From positions 1 to 64,000 of the forward strand of contig NZ_JAGPWD010000029.1 of assembly GCF_018119395.1 (NCBI RefSeq): a stretch of 64,000 bases of DNA, read 5' to 3'. This document shows, piece after piece, positions 1 through 6,530 of this stretch. Both the position numbers and the translations under genes were made by a program. The stretch comes from Massilia sp. ZL223. GTDB lineage: Bacteria; Pseudomonadota; Gammaproteobacteria; Burkholderiales; Burkholderiaceae_D. Each line of letters starts with the position of its first letter. The stretch's first letter is position 1. Below the pieces are notes generated by a model that was given only the letters and a program-made list of their open reading frames with translations, searched no databases and was not told where the DNA came from.

Positions 1-42
1 CCCCGGGGGGGCGGGCCCCTTCCATTCAGGCCGGGATGCGGC

Positions 43-600
43 TCACTCCCACGGCTTCGGCCGTGGCCGATCCCCGGACTTGGAGAGACAGGCAAGCGGG
101 AAGATGGTGCGGGGCGCGAGCGGCAAGGCCCAGTCGCGTAATCCATCCAGTAACGCCGTGTTGGCGAGCAGCGGCACATAGCTGCCGCTGTTCCCGTTGT
201 CCATCCCGCCGGGTACTTCGTCCTTCGCGGTTTCGCGCCTGCCGAACATGAACTTCACCCTGGACCCGTCCACCAGGTGCAGGTAGACCAGGTTGCGCAA
301 GGTGATGTAGCCGACGCCCTCGGGAGTCACGGTAACATTGTCCTTCAGAAGGTTCACTAGCGCCGCGATCTTCTCGCCATCCCAGTTGGACTGGAAGGTG
401 CAGCCCGTATGTTTCAGCAAGTGGCTCTCGCGCAAGGGGTAGCGTGTCTGGATATCCAGCGGGACCAGGATGACCACCGCGCGGGCGACCTGCGACGGCT
501 CGGGAATCCGGGTTTCGTGCTCGGCCTGCGCCCCGGCACCAAGCGCCGGCAGTGAGACAGCGAGGGCGCCGGACACGACTACGGCGTACAGGCTCGGCAT
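43..600 (-). CDS. secreted hypothetical protein
   Basis: 185-residue protein with an N-terminal hydrophobic stretch and AxA-type site (LPALGAGAQA), so probably exported. I do not recognise the family and see no catalytic motif. The ATG at 600 is preferred over one 36 bp upstream because a GGAGGAAGG ribosome site lies just before it. It is divergent from the outer-membrane protein gene at 954, and the first 42 bases of the window beyond its stop hold only a G/C-rich stretch. Function unknown. Confidence 0.7.
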   Translation of the reverse strand: MPSLYAVVVSGALAVSLPALGAGAQAEHETRIPEPSQVARAVVILVPLDIQTRYPLRESHLLKHTGCTFQSNWDGEKIAALVNLLKDNVTVTPEGVGYITLRNLVYLHLVDGSRVKFMFGRRETAKDEVPGGMDNGNSGSYVPLLANTALLDGLRDWALPLAPRTIFPLACLSKSGDRPRPKPWE

Positions 601-829
601 CCTTCCTCCAATATGAAGAAGCGGCGACGGCTTCACTCTTGGACCCCGGCGCGGAAGCCCCTGAGTCTAACAGCGTGCAGCCGCCGGAAAATCACACATT
701 GACACTGCCGAAGGCGGCCCTGCTTTTCCCGCGAGATATCGCGCCGCCGCCGGCGCAGCTGCGCCGAAACCGGCATTCATTCGAGTGAATTCGCATTTGT
801 CCATATCTCCTTTGCATATTCCGGCTCGC

Positions 830-848
830 ATGCAAAGAACGTTTGCAT
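830..848. promoter_or_regulatory. inverted repeat, possible operator
   Basis: ATGCAAA at 830-836 and TTTGCAT at 842-848 form perfect 7-bp arms around a 5-bp spacer. TTTGCATAT also occurs at 811-819, 31 bp upstream of the same word at 842-850. The placement, just upstream of the tandem repeats and candidate promoter of the outer-membrane protein gene, fits a regulator site. The binding protein is unknown. Confidence 0.4.
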
Positions 849-870
849 ATGTATGCTCGTGACCAAATTC

Positions 871-891
871 GCAATTTGCAATTTGCAATTT
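871..891. repeat. 3 x 7-bp tandem repeat (GCAATTT)
   Basis: Three perfect head-to-tail copies of GCAATTT. TTGCAA words inside the array could act as the -35 element of the promoter for the gene at 954. A short tandem array in a surface-protein promoter can change copy number by slippage and so alter promoter spacing; that is inference here. Confidence 0.75.
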
Positions 892-904
892 TGCGGTGTA
901 ATAT
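876..904 (+). promoter_or_regulatory. candidate promoter for the outer-membrane protein
   Basis: TTGCAA (876-881) and TAATAT (899-904) are separated by 17 bp. Each matches the sigma-70 consensus at four of six positions. The -35 lies in the 7-bp repeat array, so other copies could serve at other spacings. Prediction only. Confidence 0.35.
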
Positions 905-911
905 GCGCGGC

Positions 912-930
912 CCACAAGGTTTCCCTGTGG
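912..930 (+). promoter_or_regulatory. 5'-leader hairpin
   Basis: CCACAAGG and CCCTGTGG pair at seven of eight positions around a 3-nt TTT loop, in the expected leader of the gene at 954 and about 10 nt before its AAGGTAAG ribosome site. It has no T-run, so it is unlikely to be a terminator. It might stabilise the mRNA or modulate initiation. Confidence 0.35.
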
Positions 931-953
931 CAATAAATTAAGGTAAGAAAAAC

Positions 954-1448
954 ATGTTCAAGAAAATCGCAGCTGTCGCGGCCCTGATCGTCGCTTCCTC
1001 CTCCGCCTTCGCCGTCGAGCCGGGCGCCCTGTACGCTGGCCTCGACGCCGGCAAGACCAAGCTGGATGGCTGGTCGCACCGTGAAACCAGCGTCGGCGTC
1101 TTCGGCGGCTACAAGTTCCACCCGAACGTCGCAGCCGAACTGAACTACCGCCGCCTGGCCGATGCCGACGTCGAAGATTTCAACGTGAAGGGCGACCAGT
1201 TCGGCGTGTCCCTGATCGGTTCGATCCCGCTGGCGAGCAACTTCAGCGTCTACGGCCGTCTGGGCTACAACCGCATCGAAGTCGACGTCGAGCAAGGCGG
1301 CTTCACCGGCACCGACTCGACCTCGCGCGCCGTCTACGGCGTCGGCCTGGGCTATGCCTTCACCCCGGCCATCTCGGGCCGCATCGAAGTGCAGAAGCCG
1401 ATGAGCGACGTCACCAACCTGAGCGCAGGCGTGGTCTTCAAGTTCTGA
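954..1448 (+). CDS. small outer-membrane beta-barrel protein
   Basis: 164 residues. An N-terminal signal peptide (MFKKIAAVAALIVASSSAFA) is followed by alternating polar/hydrophobic strands typical of an 8-stranded OmpA/OmpW-like barrel. The last residue is Phe (VVFKF), the usual C-terminal signal for BAM-assisted insertion. There is no OmpA peptidoglycan-binding domain. Codon use is strongly biased to preferred codons, suggesting high expression. The start is supported by AAGGTAAG upstream, and a strong bidirectional terminator follows. Its ligand or role, if any, cannot be told from sequence. Confidence 0.85.
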   Translation: MFKKIAAVAALIVASSSAFAVEPGALYAGLDAGKTKLDGWSHRETSVGVFGGYKFHPNVAAELNYRRLADADVEDFNVKGDQFGVSLIGSIPLASNFSVYGRLGYNRIEVDVEQGGFTGTDSTSRAVYGVGLGYAFTPAISGRIEVQKPMSDVTNLSAGVVFKF

Positions 1449-1491
1449 TCGCGTTGACGGAACATGGCGCATCGCGCGCCATGGCGCAATG

Positions 1492-1520
1492 AAAAGAGCC
1501 CGGTTCAGCCGGGCTCTTTT
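1492..1520. terminator. bidirectional rho-independent terminator
   Basis: AAAAGAGCCCGG (1492-1503) and CCGGGCTCTTTT (1509-1520) form a perfect 12-bp stem around a 5-nt loop, with an A-run on one side and a T-run on the other. It lies between the converging outer-membrane protein and TetR genes and can end transcription from both. Confidence 0.92.
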
Positions 1521-1533
1521 CGTTGGTGCAGCT

Positions 1534-2169
1534 TCAGGATGCGCGCGCCGTACGCGCGCCCGCCGCCAGCACCGCGCCGAGACGCAGCGCCGAATCCACC
1601 GCGCTGTCGATCGGCGGCTGGTAGCCGTTGGCGATCCAGCGCAGCGCGATGCTGATCACGCCGCCCACCACGCCGCACTGCAGCAGCTCGTCGTGCTCCG
1701 CGCTGGCCGGCGCCACCATGCGCGCCACTTCGCGTCCGATGGCGCGCAGCGCGTCGTCGAAGGCCCGGTCCACCGCCGGGCTCACGCCGCGGATCTCGAC
1801 CAGGAACACGCGCGCCGCCTTCGGGCCGCGCTGCAGCGCCGAAAAGTAGGCGTGCAGCATGGCGCGCGAGCGTGCCATGCCGCCGCGTCCCGCCGCTTCG
1901 GCCGCGCGCAGCACTTCGCCCAGCACGGAATAGGTCACCGCATTGAAGGAGTCGATCAGCAGCGCCTCGCTGTTGGCGAAGGATTCGTAGAAGTAGCGTT
2001 CGGTCAGGCCGGCGGCCTCGCATACCGCCTTGACCGTGGCCTGGTGGTAGCCCCGTTCGCCGTACACGTCGATGGCGGCGGCGATCAGGCGGCTGCGCCG
2101 CTCGGCGCGTCTTTGTTCCTGCGATTGTCCACGGTAGGACCGGGTAGATAGGGAGAGCTCTGCTGTCAT
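1534..2169 (-). CDS. TetR-family repressor (EthR-like position)
   Basis: 211 residues. The N-terminal TetR helix-turn-helix spans about residues 12-60 (IDVYGERGYHQATVKAVCEA, then GLTERYFYESF); the rest is a helical ligand-binding domain. The ATG at 2169 is chosen because the domain begins just after it, whereas upstream in-frame starts run into the divergent promoter and operator. It is transcribed away from the Baeyer-Villiger monooxygenase operon. The 20-bp palindrome between them makes it the probable repressor of that operon and of itself. The inducer is unknown, perhaps a ketone or ester substrate. Confidence 0.85.
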   Translation of the reverse strand: MTAELSLSTRSYRGQSQEQRRAERRSRLIAAAIDVYGERGYHQATVKAVCEAAGLTERYFYESFANSEALLIDSFNAVTYSVLGEVLRAAEAAGRGGMARSRAMLHAYFSALQRGPKAARVFLVEIRGVSPAVDRAFDDALRAIGREVARMVAPASAEHDELLQCGVVGGVISIALRWIANGYQPPIDSAVDSALRLGAVLAAGARTARAS

Positions 2170-2189
2170 CCGGCTATTCTGACACATTC

Positions 2190-2218
2190 TTGCAACTGAC
2201 ATTCTGACAATGTACAGT
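2190..2218 (+). promoter_or_regulatory. candidate promoter of the monooxygenase operon
   Basis: TTGCAA (2190-2195) and TACAGT (2213-2218), 17 bp apart, each with four consensus matches. The -10 lies inside the palindrome at 2204-2223, so TetR binding would block polymerase. The start codon is at 2247. Confidence 0.45.
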
Positions 2219-2223
2219 GTCAG
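2204..2223. promoter_or_regulatory. TetR-type operator palindrome
   Basis: CTGACA at 2204-2209 and TGTCAG at 2218-2223 flank TGTACA-like central bases; the 20-bp site is symmetric except for one base pair. TGACA also recurs at 2180-2184 and 2197-2201 in the same spacer. Size, symmetry and position between a tetR gene and its divergent operon are typical of TetR operators. Confidence 0.7.
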
Positions 2224-2246
2224 CAATAAACCAAAACAGGGACACC

Positions 2247-3725
2247 ATGAGCATCAGCCACGACGAGAGCGGCGTGCTGGACGTACTGATCGTCGGCGCC
2301 GGCCTGTCCGGCATCGGCGCCGCCGCCATGCTGAGCCAGCGCTGCACGGACAAGTCTTACATGATCCTGGAAGCGCGTTCGGCCATCGGCGGCACCTGGG
2401 ACCTGTTCCGCTACCCCGGCATCCGCTCCGATTCCGACATGTACACGCTCGGCTACGCCTTCCGTCCCTGGACCGATCCGCAGGCCATCGCCGACGGCCC
2501 CGCGATCCGCGCCTACGTCGCCGATACCGCGCGCGCCTACGGCGTCGAGCCTCACATCCGCTACGGCCACAAGGTGGTCAAGGCCAGCTGGTCCAGCGAG
2601 CAGGCCGTGTGGACCGTGACCGCCGCGCTGGCCGACGGCGGCGAAGCCGTGCTGCGCGCACGCTTCCTCTACTTGTGCAGCGGCTACTACAGCTACGACG
2701 AAGCCTACCGCCCCAGCTTCGAGGGCGAGGCGGACTATCGCGGTCGCATCATCCACCCGCAATTCTGGCCCGAGGACCTCGACTACAGCGGCAAGCGCGT
2801 GCTGGTGGTCGGCAGCGGCGCCACCGCCGTGACCCTGGTGCCGGCCATGGCGGCGCGCGCCGCCCATGTCACCATGCTCCAGCGTTCGCCATCCTATGTG
2901 GTCGCGCGCCCCGCCCAGGACCGCTTCGCACGGCGCACGCAGCGCTGGCTGCCGCCGCGCCTGGCCTACGCCCTCACGCGCTGGCGCCTGATCGCCGAAT
3001 CGATTGTTCTCTACCGCCTGGCGCGCGGCAAGCCGGAGCTGGTCAAGCGCCACCTGCTGGCCCAGGCCCAGCGCCAGGCCGGTCCCGGCGTCGACGCGGG
3101 CACCCACTTCTCGCCCAGCTACAAGCCCTGGGACCAGCGCGTCTGCCTGGTCCCGGACGGAGACCTGTTCCGCGTGCTGCGCGAAGGCGGCGCCGAGATC
3201 CTCACCGACCGCATCGTCCGCTTCACGGAACGCGGCGTCCTGCTCGCATCCGGCCGCGAGCTCGAGGCCGACCTGGTGGTGCTGGCCACCGGCCTTTCGC
3301 TCAAGCTGTTCGGGGGCGCGGCCATCGAGGTCGACGGCCGCGCGCTCGACCCCAGCCAGGCCATGGCCTACAAGGGCATGATGCTCGGCGACGTGCCCAA
3401 CTGCGCCATGACCTTCGGCTACACCAACGCGTCCTGGACCCTGAAGGCCGACCTGACCGCCGCCTACGTCTGCCGCCTGCTGTCCTGGATGGACCGGCAC
3501 GGCGTGGCCATCGCCGTGCCGCGCCGCGATCCCACGGTGGCGAGCGAACCCTTCCTCAGCTTCACCTCGGGCTACGTCCAGCGCGCCAGGAATGTGCTGC
3601 CCAGCCAGGGGGCGCGCAAGCCCTGGCAGGTCTACCAGAACTATGTGATGGACCTGCTCACCATCCGCTTCGGCCGCCTGGACGATGGCGTGATGCACTT
3701 CGGTCCGAAAGGAGTCATGCCATGA
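2247..3725 (+). CDS. EthA-like Baeyer-Villiger flavin monooxygenase
   Basis: 492 residues, close to EthA-type enzymes in length. An FAD-binding GxGxxG (VGAGLSG, residues 16-22) is near the N-terminus and an NADPH-binding VVGSGATA lies mid-protein. It is preceded by the BVMO fingerprint YRGRIIHPQFWP, with Tyr where most family members have Phe. Segments such as FRYPGIRSDSDMYTLGYAF, WPEDLDY and GYTNASWTLKADL match what I recall of mycobacterial EthA. Such enzymes insert oxygen next to a ketone carbonyl to make an ester or lactone. CAGGGA precedes the ATG at 2247. The stop overlaps the next start by 4 bp. Natural substrate unknown. Confidence 0.9.
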   Translation: MSISHDESGVLDVLIVGAGLSGIGAAAMLSQRCTDKSYMILEARSAIGGTWDLFRYPGIRSDSDMYTLGYAFRPWTDPQAIADGPAIRAYVADTARAYGVEPHIRYGHKVVKASWSSEQAVWTVTAALADGGEAVLRARFLYLCSGYYSYDEAYRPSFEGEADYRGRIIHPQFWPEDLDYSGKRVLVVGSGATAVTLVPAMAARAAHVTMLQRSPSYVVARPAQDRFARRTQRWLPPRLAYALTRWRLIAESIVLYRLARGKPELVKRHLLAQAQRQAGPGVDAGTHFSPSYKPWDQRVCLVPDGDLFRVLREGGAEILTDRIVRFTERGVLLASGRELEADLVVLATGLSLKLFGGAAIEVDGRALDPSQAMAYKGMMLGDVPNCAMTFGYTNASWTLKADLTAAYVCRLLSWMDRHGVAIAVPRRDPTVASEPFLSFTSGYVQRARNVLPSQGARKPWQVYQNYVMDLLTIRFGRLDDGVMHFGPKGVMP

Positions 3726-4543
3726 GGTTCGGCAACCGCGTGGCCGTGGTGACCGGCGCCGGCGGCGGCATCGGGCGCGCCATCGCGCTGTCGCTGGCGC
3801 GGCGTTCCTGCCACCTGGCCCTGTGCGACATCGACGGGGCGGCGGCCGAGGCCACCGCCAGGGAAGCGCGCGCCCTGGGCGTGCGCACCAGCGTGCACCA
3901 GATCGACGTCGCCAACCGCGCCGCAGTGCGCGCCCTGCCCGCCGCCGTCGGCGTGATCCACGGCCGCGTCGACCTGCTGGTCAACAACGCAGGCGTGGCC
4001 CTGGGCGGGACCTTCGAGCAGGTGGCCGAGGACGATTTCGACTGGCTCATGGAAGTCAATTTCCACGCCGTGGTGCGCCTGACCCGGGTCTTCCTGCCGC
4101 TGCTGCGCGAGAGCGACGAAGCACGCATCGTCAACCTGTCGAGCATCTACGGCATCATCGCACCGCCGGGCCAGAGCGCCTATGCGGCCAGCAAGTTCGC
4201 GGTGCGCGGCTTTTCCAACGCCTTGCGCCACGAACTCGCGGGCAGCAAGGTCGGCGTCACGGTGGTCCATCCGGGCGGCGTGGCCACCAATATCGCGAAA
4301 GCCGCGCGCGTGCCGAAGGACGCCCCGGCGCACGAGGTCGCACTCGGCCGGGAACAGGCCCAGCACCTGCTGCGCATGGACCCGGCGCTGGCCGGCGAGA
4401 CCATCGTTCGCGGCGTCGAACGGCGCCGGGCGCGGGTACTGGTCGGCGGCGACGCAAAACTCGTCGCCCTGCTCGAACGCCTGAGCCCCGTCAACTACTG
4501 GAACTACCTGAAACATCTCGTCATGCGGGAAAGCGCAAAATGA
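3722..4543 (+). CDS. short-chain dehydrogenase/reductase
   Basis: 273-residue classical SDR. It has the cofactor motif TGAGGGIG (11-18), NNAG (88-91) and the catalytic Ser140/141, Tyr154, Lys158 set (YAASK). The ATG at 3722 overlaps the monooxygenase stop by 4 bp and the stop overlaps the hydrolase start in the same way, so the three are translationally coupled. In this setting it probably oxidises an alcohol to the ketone consumed by the monooxygenase, or reduces a product. Substrate not predictable. Confidence 0.88.
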   Translation: MRFGNRVAVVTGAGGGIGRAIALSLARRSCHLALCDIDGAAAEATAREARALGVRTSVHQIDVANRAAVRALPAAVGVIHGRVDLLVNNAGVALGGTFEQVAEDDFDWLMEVNFHAVVRLTRVFLPLLRESDEARIVNLSSIYGIIAPPGQSAYAASKFAVRGFSNALRHELAGSKVGVTVVHPGGVATNIAKAARVPKDAPAHEVALGREQAQHLLRMDPALAGETIVRGVERRRARVLVGGDAKLVALLERLSPVNYWNYLKHLVMRESAK

Positions 4544-5484
4544 TCTTGTTCACGATTCTCACAGCCGGCCTCGTGGCCGCCAGCCTCTTCCTGTTCTCGT
4601 ACCGGACCACGCGCCGCATCGAAGCCTTCCTCCCGCCCAGCGGCCGCTTCGCGGAGGTGGACGGACAGCGCCTGCACGTGACCGACCAGGGGAGCGGCGC
4701 GCCGCTGCTGCTGCTCCACGGCCTAGGCGGAAACCTAGGCCACTTCAACTTCGGCGCCTGCGCCGCGCTGTCGCAGCATTTCCGCGTGGTCGCCGTCGAC
4801 CGGCCGGGCTCGGGCTACTCGCCGCGCGCGGCGGACGCGCCGGCGGACCTGTCGGCCCAGGCCCGCGTGCTGGCCCGCCTGATCGAGGAACTGGGGCTGG
4901 AGCGCCCGACGGTGGTCGGCCATTCGCTGGGCGGCGCCACCGCCCTCACGCTCGCCATCGAGCATCCCCACCTGGTCGGCGCGCTGGCCCTGGTGGCGCC
5001 GCTGACCCACGCGCCCAAGGAAGTGCCGCCGGTGTTTCGCGCGCTGCTGATCCGCCCGCGCTGGCTGCGCAGCCTGTTCGCCCATACCCTGGCCGTGCCG
5101 GCCTCGATCGCCACCAGCCGCCGCGTGCTGGAACAGGTGTTCGGTCCCGAGCCGGTCGCGCGCGACTTCCCGACCCGCGGCGGCGGCCTGCTCAGCCTCA
5201 GGCCTAGGCACTTCCTGGCCAGCGCCGCCGACCTGGCCGCGGTGCCGGAACACATGGCGCGGCTGGAACAGCGCTACGGCGAGCTGGAGGTGCCGGTGTC
5301 CATCCTGTTCGGGCGCGAGGACCGCGTGCTGTGCTGGCGCGCCAACGGCCAGTCCATGCTGGACAAGGTGCCCGGCGTTCGCCTCGAGGTGGTCGAAGGA
5401 GGCCACATGCTGCCCGTCACCCGCCCGGAGCTGACCGCCAGCTTCATCATGGAAGCGGCGGCCGCACGCCGCCTGGCGGCCTGA
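4540..5484 (+). CDS. alpha/beta hydrolase with N-terminal membrane anchor
   Basis: 314 residues. A hydrophobic N-terminal segment (residues 1-20) suggests an inner-membrane anchor. The alpha/beta-hydrolase fold follows, with an HGLGG oxyanion motif (60-64), the nucleophile elbow GHSLGG (Ser129), an acid in GREDRVL and the catalytic His in EGGHMLP. As third gene of the monooxygenase operon it is a good candidate to hydrolyse the ester or lactone product. It contains an 8-bp CCTAGG-based inverted repeat at 4720-4741, which I read as coding sequence. Confidence 0.87.
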   Translation: MILFTILTAGLVAASLFLFSYRTTRRIEAFLPPSGRFAEVDGQRLHVTDQGSGAPLLLLHGLGGNLGHFNFGACAALSQHFRVVAVDRPGSGYSPRAADAPADLSAQARVLARLIEELGLERPTVVGHSLGGATALTLAIEHPHLVGALALVAPLTHAPKEVPPVFRALLIRPRWLRSLFAHTLAVPASIATSRRVLEQVFGPEPVARDFPTRGGGLLSLRPRHFLASAADLAAVPEHMARLEQRYGELEVPVSILFGREDRVLCWRANGQSMLDKVPGVRLEVVEGGHMLPVTRPELTASFIMEAAAARRLAA

Positions 5485-5493
5485 GGTGCGCGC

Positions 5494-6045
5494 ATGGTTG
5501 TGATCCACACCCCGCGCCTGGCCCTGCGCACCTGGCGCTCCGCCGACGCCGAGGCCTTCCACGCGATGAACCAGGACCCGCGCGTGATCGAGCACCTGCC
5601 CGGGCCGATGAGCATGCAGCAGGTCGCCGACTTCATGGCCATGCAAAATGCGCTGTATGAACGAAGCGGAAGCTGCTACCTGGCGGCCACGCTGGCTGCG
5701 GGCGGCGCGCTGATCGGATTCGTGGGACTCAAGCGCCATGCCGGGGGACTGCCATTCGCGCCCTGTACCGACATCGGCTGGCGCCTTGGCGCCGACTACT
5801 GGGGCAACAGCTATGCGCGCGAGGCCGCCGCGGCCTGCCTGCACCACGGCTTCGAGCGCCTTGGACTGGACGAGATCGTGTCCTTCACGGTACCGCAGAA
5901 CCTGCGCTCGCGGGCATTGATGGAACGCCTGGGCATGCGCCGCGACGAGGCCGGGGACTTTGCCCACCCGGCCCTGCCGGCCGGTCACCGGCTGTCGGGG
6001 CATGTCTTGTACCGCCTCCGGCGCGGGGAGTTCGCGCCGGCTTAG
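5494..6045 (+). CDS. GNAT-family N-acetyltransferase (RimJ/RimL type)
   Basis: 183 residues. It starts with the TPRLALRTWRSADAEAF pattern of ribosomal-protein-type acetyltransferases. It carries GWRLGADYWGNSYAREAA, where the acetyl-CoA-binding loop of the fold is expected, and the C-terminal NLRSRALMERLGM. It follows the hydrolase by 9 bp, so it is probably transcribed with the operon. Its stop overlaps the convergent gene at 6042 by 4 bp. Acceptor substrate unknown. Confidence 0.85.
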   Translation: MVVIHTPRLALRTWRSADAEAFHAMNQDPRVIEHLPGPMSMQQVADFMAMQNALYERSGSCYLAATLAAGGALIGFVGLKRHAGGLPFAPCTDIGWRLGADYWGNSYAREAAAACLHHGFERLGLDEIVSFTVPQNLRSRALMERLGMRRDEAGDFAHPALPAGHRLSGHVLYRLRRGEFAPA

Positions 6046-6431
6046 CGCTCGCGGGCCGAGGTATCCTGGTCGCGATCGGTTTCGGTCGTGCGCTGGCCGC
6101 CCGAGCCTTGCTGGTTGAGTTCGCCGGACTGCCGGTTGCCCGCACTGCCGCTGCCCAGGCTGCCCTTACCGCCCATGCCCGTGCCGAGCTGGCCTTGCTT
6201 GCCGTCGGTCATGAAACCCTTGTCCTCGCACTCGGCATCCGAGCCGCCGGCCAGCAAGTCGTCGGTGCGGCCGGCCTGCATGTTGCCGGGTTGCTCGTTC
6301 TGTTGCGAACCGCCTTTGCCGATATCTCCCGTGCCGCCGGTCCCCATGCTGCCTGCGCTGCTGGTGCCGCTGCGCGTGATCTGGTCGTAGTTGCGCCCTT
6401 TGGCGTCCTTGCCTTCGCTTTGCATCGACAT
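6042..6431 (-). CDS. Gly/Ser/Gln-rich small hypothetical protein
   Basis: 129 residues, hydrophilic and low-complexity, rich in Gly, Ser, Gln, Asp and Glu, with no signal peptide or membrane segment. The composition resembles intrinsically disordered stress proteins, but no family can be named. AAGGAGG lies just upstream; the second of two adjacent ATGs (6431) has better spacing than the first (6434). It overlaps the 3' end of the convergent acetyltransferase by 4 bp. The good ribosome site argues that it is real. Confidence 0.6.
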   Translation of the reverse strand: MSMQSEGKDAKGRNYDQITRSGTSSAGSMGTGGTGDIGKGGSQQNEQPGNMQAGRTDDLLAGGSDAECEDKGFMTDGKQGQLGTGMGGKGSLGSGSAGNRQSGELNQQGSGGQRTTETDRDQDTSARER

Positions 6432-6530
6432 CATGGCCTCCTTGATGGACTTGTTGATCTTTCCATCATAAGCAGGCCGTCAGCCGGTGCAATAGGCCTG
6501 CTGCCGCTGACGCTGTAGGACAGTTCCGGG

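Larger units (their letters stand above)
601..953. other. divergent intergenic region, AT-rich
   Basis: About 350 bp between two divergent genes. The half next to 954 is much richer in A+T than the rest of the window. It holds an ATGCAAA/TTTGCAT inverted repeat, a three-copy 7-bp tandem repeat, a candidate promoter and a leader hairpin, each listed separately. The half nearer 601 shows no clear feature, and small reading frames there look like chance. Confidence 0.6.

Noticed and set aside
2220..3698. Long open frame antisense to the monooxygenase gene
   Set aside because: High GC and codon bias keep the antisense frame open; the product has no recognisable family, while the sense frame is an EthA-like enzyme.
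4720..4741. GGCCTAGG / CCTAGGCC inverted repeat
   Set aside because: It lies inside the hydrolase gene at the HGLGG coding region and is explained by codon choice; no regulatory context.
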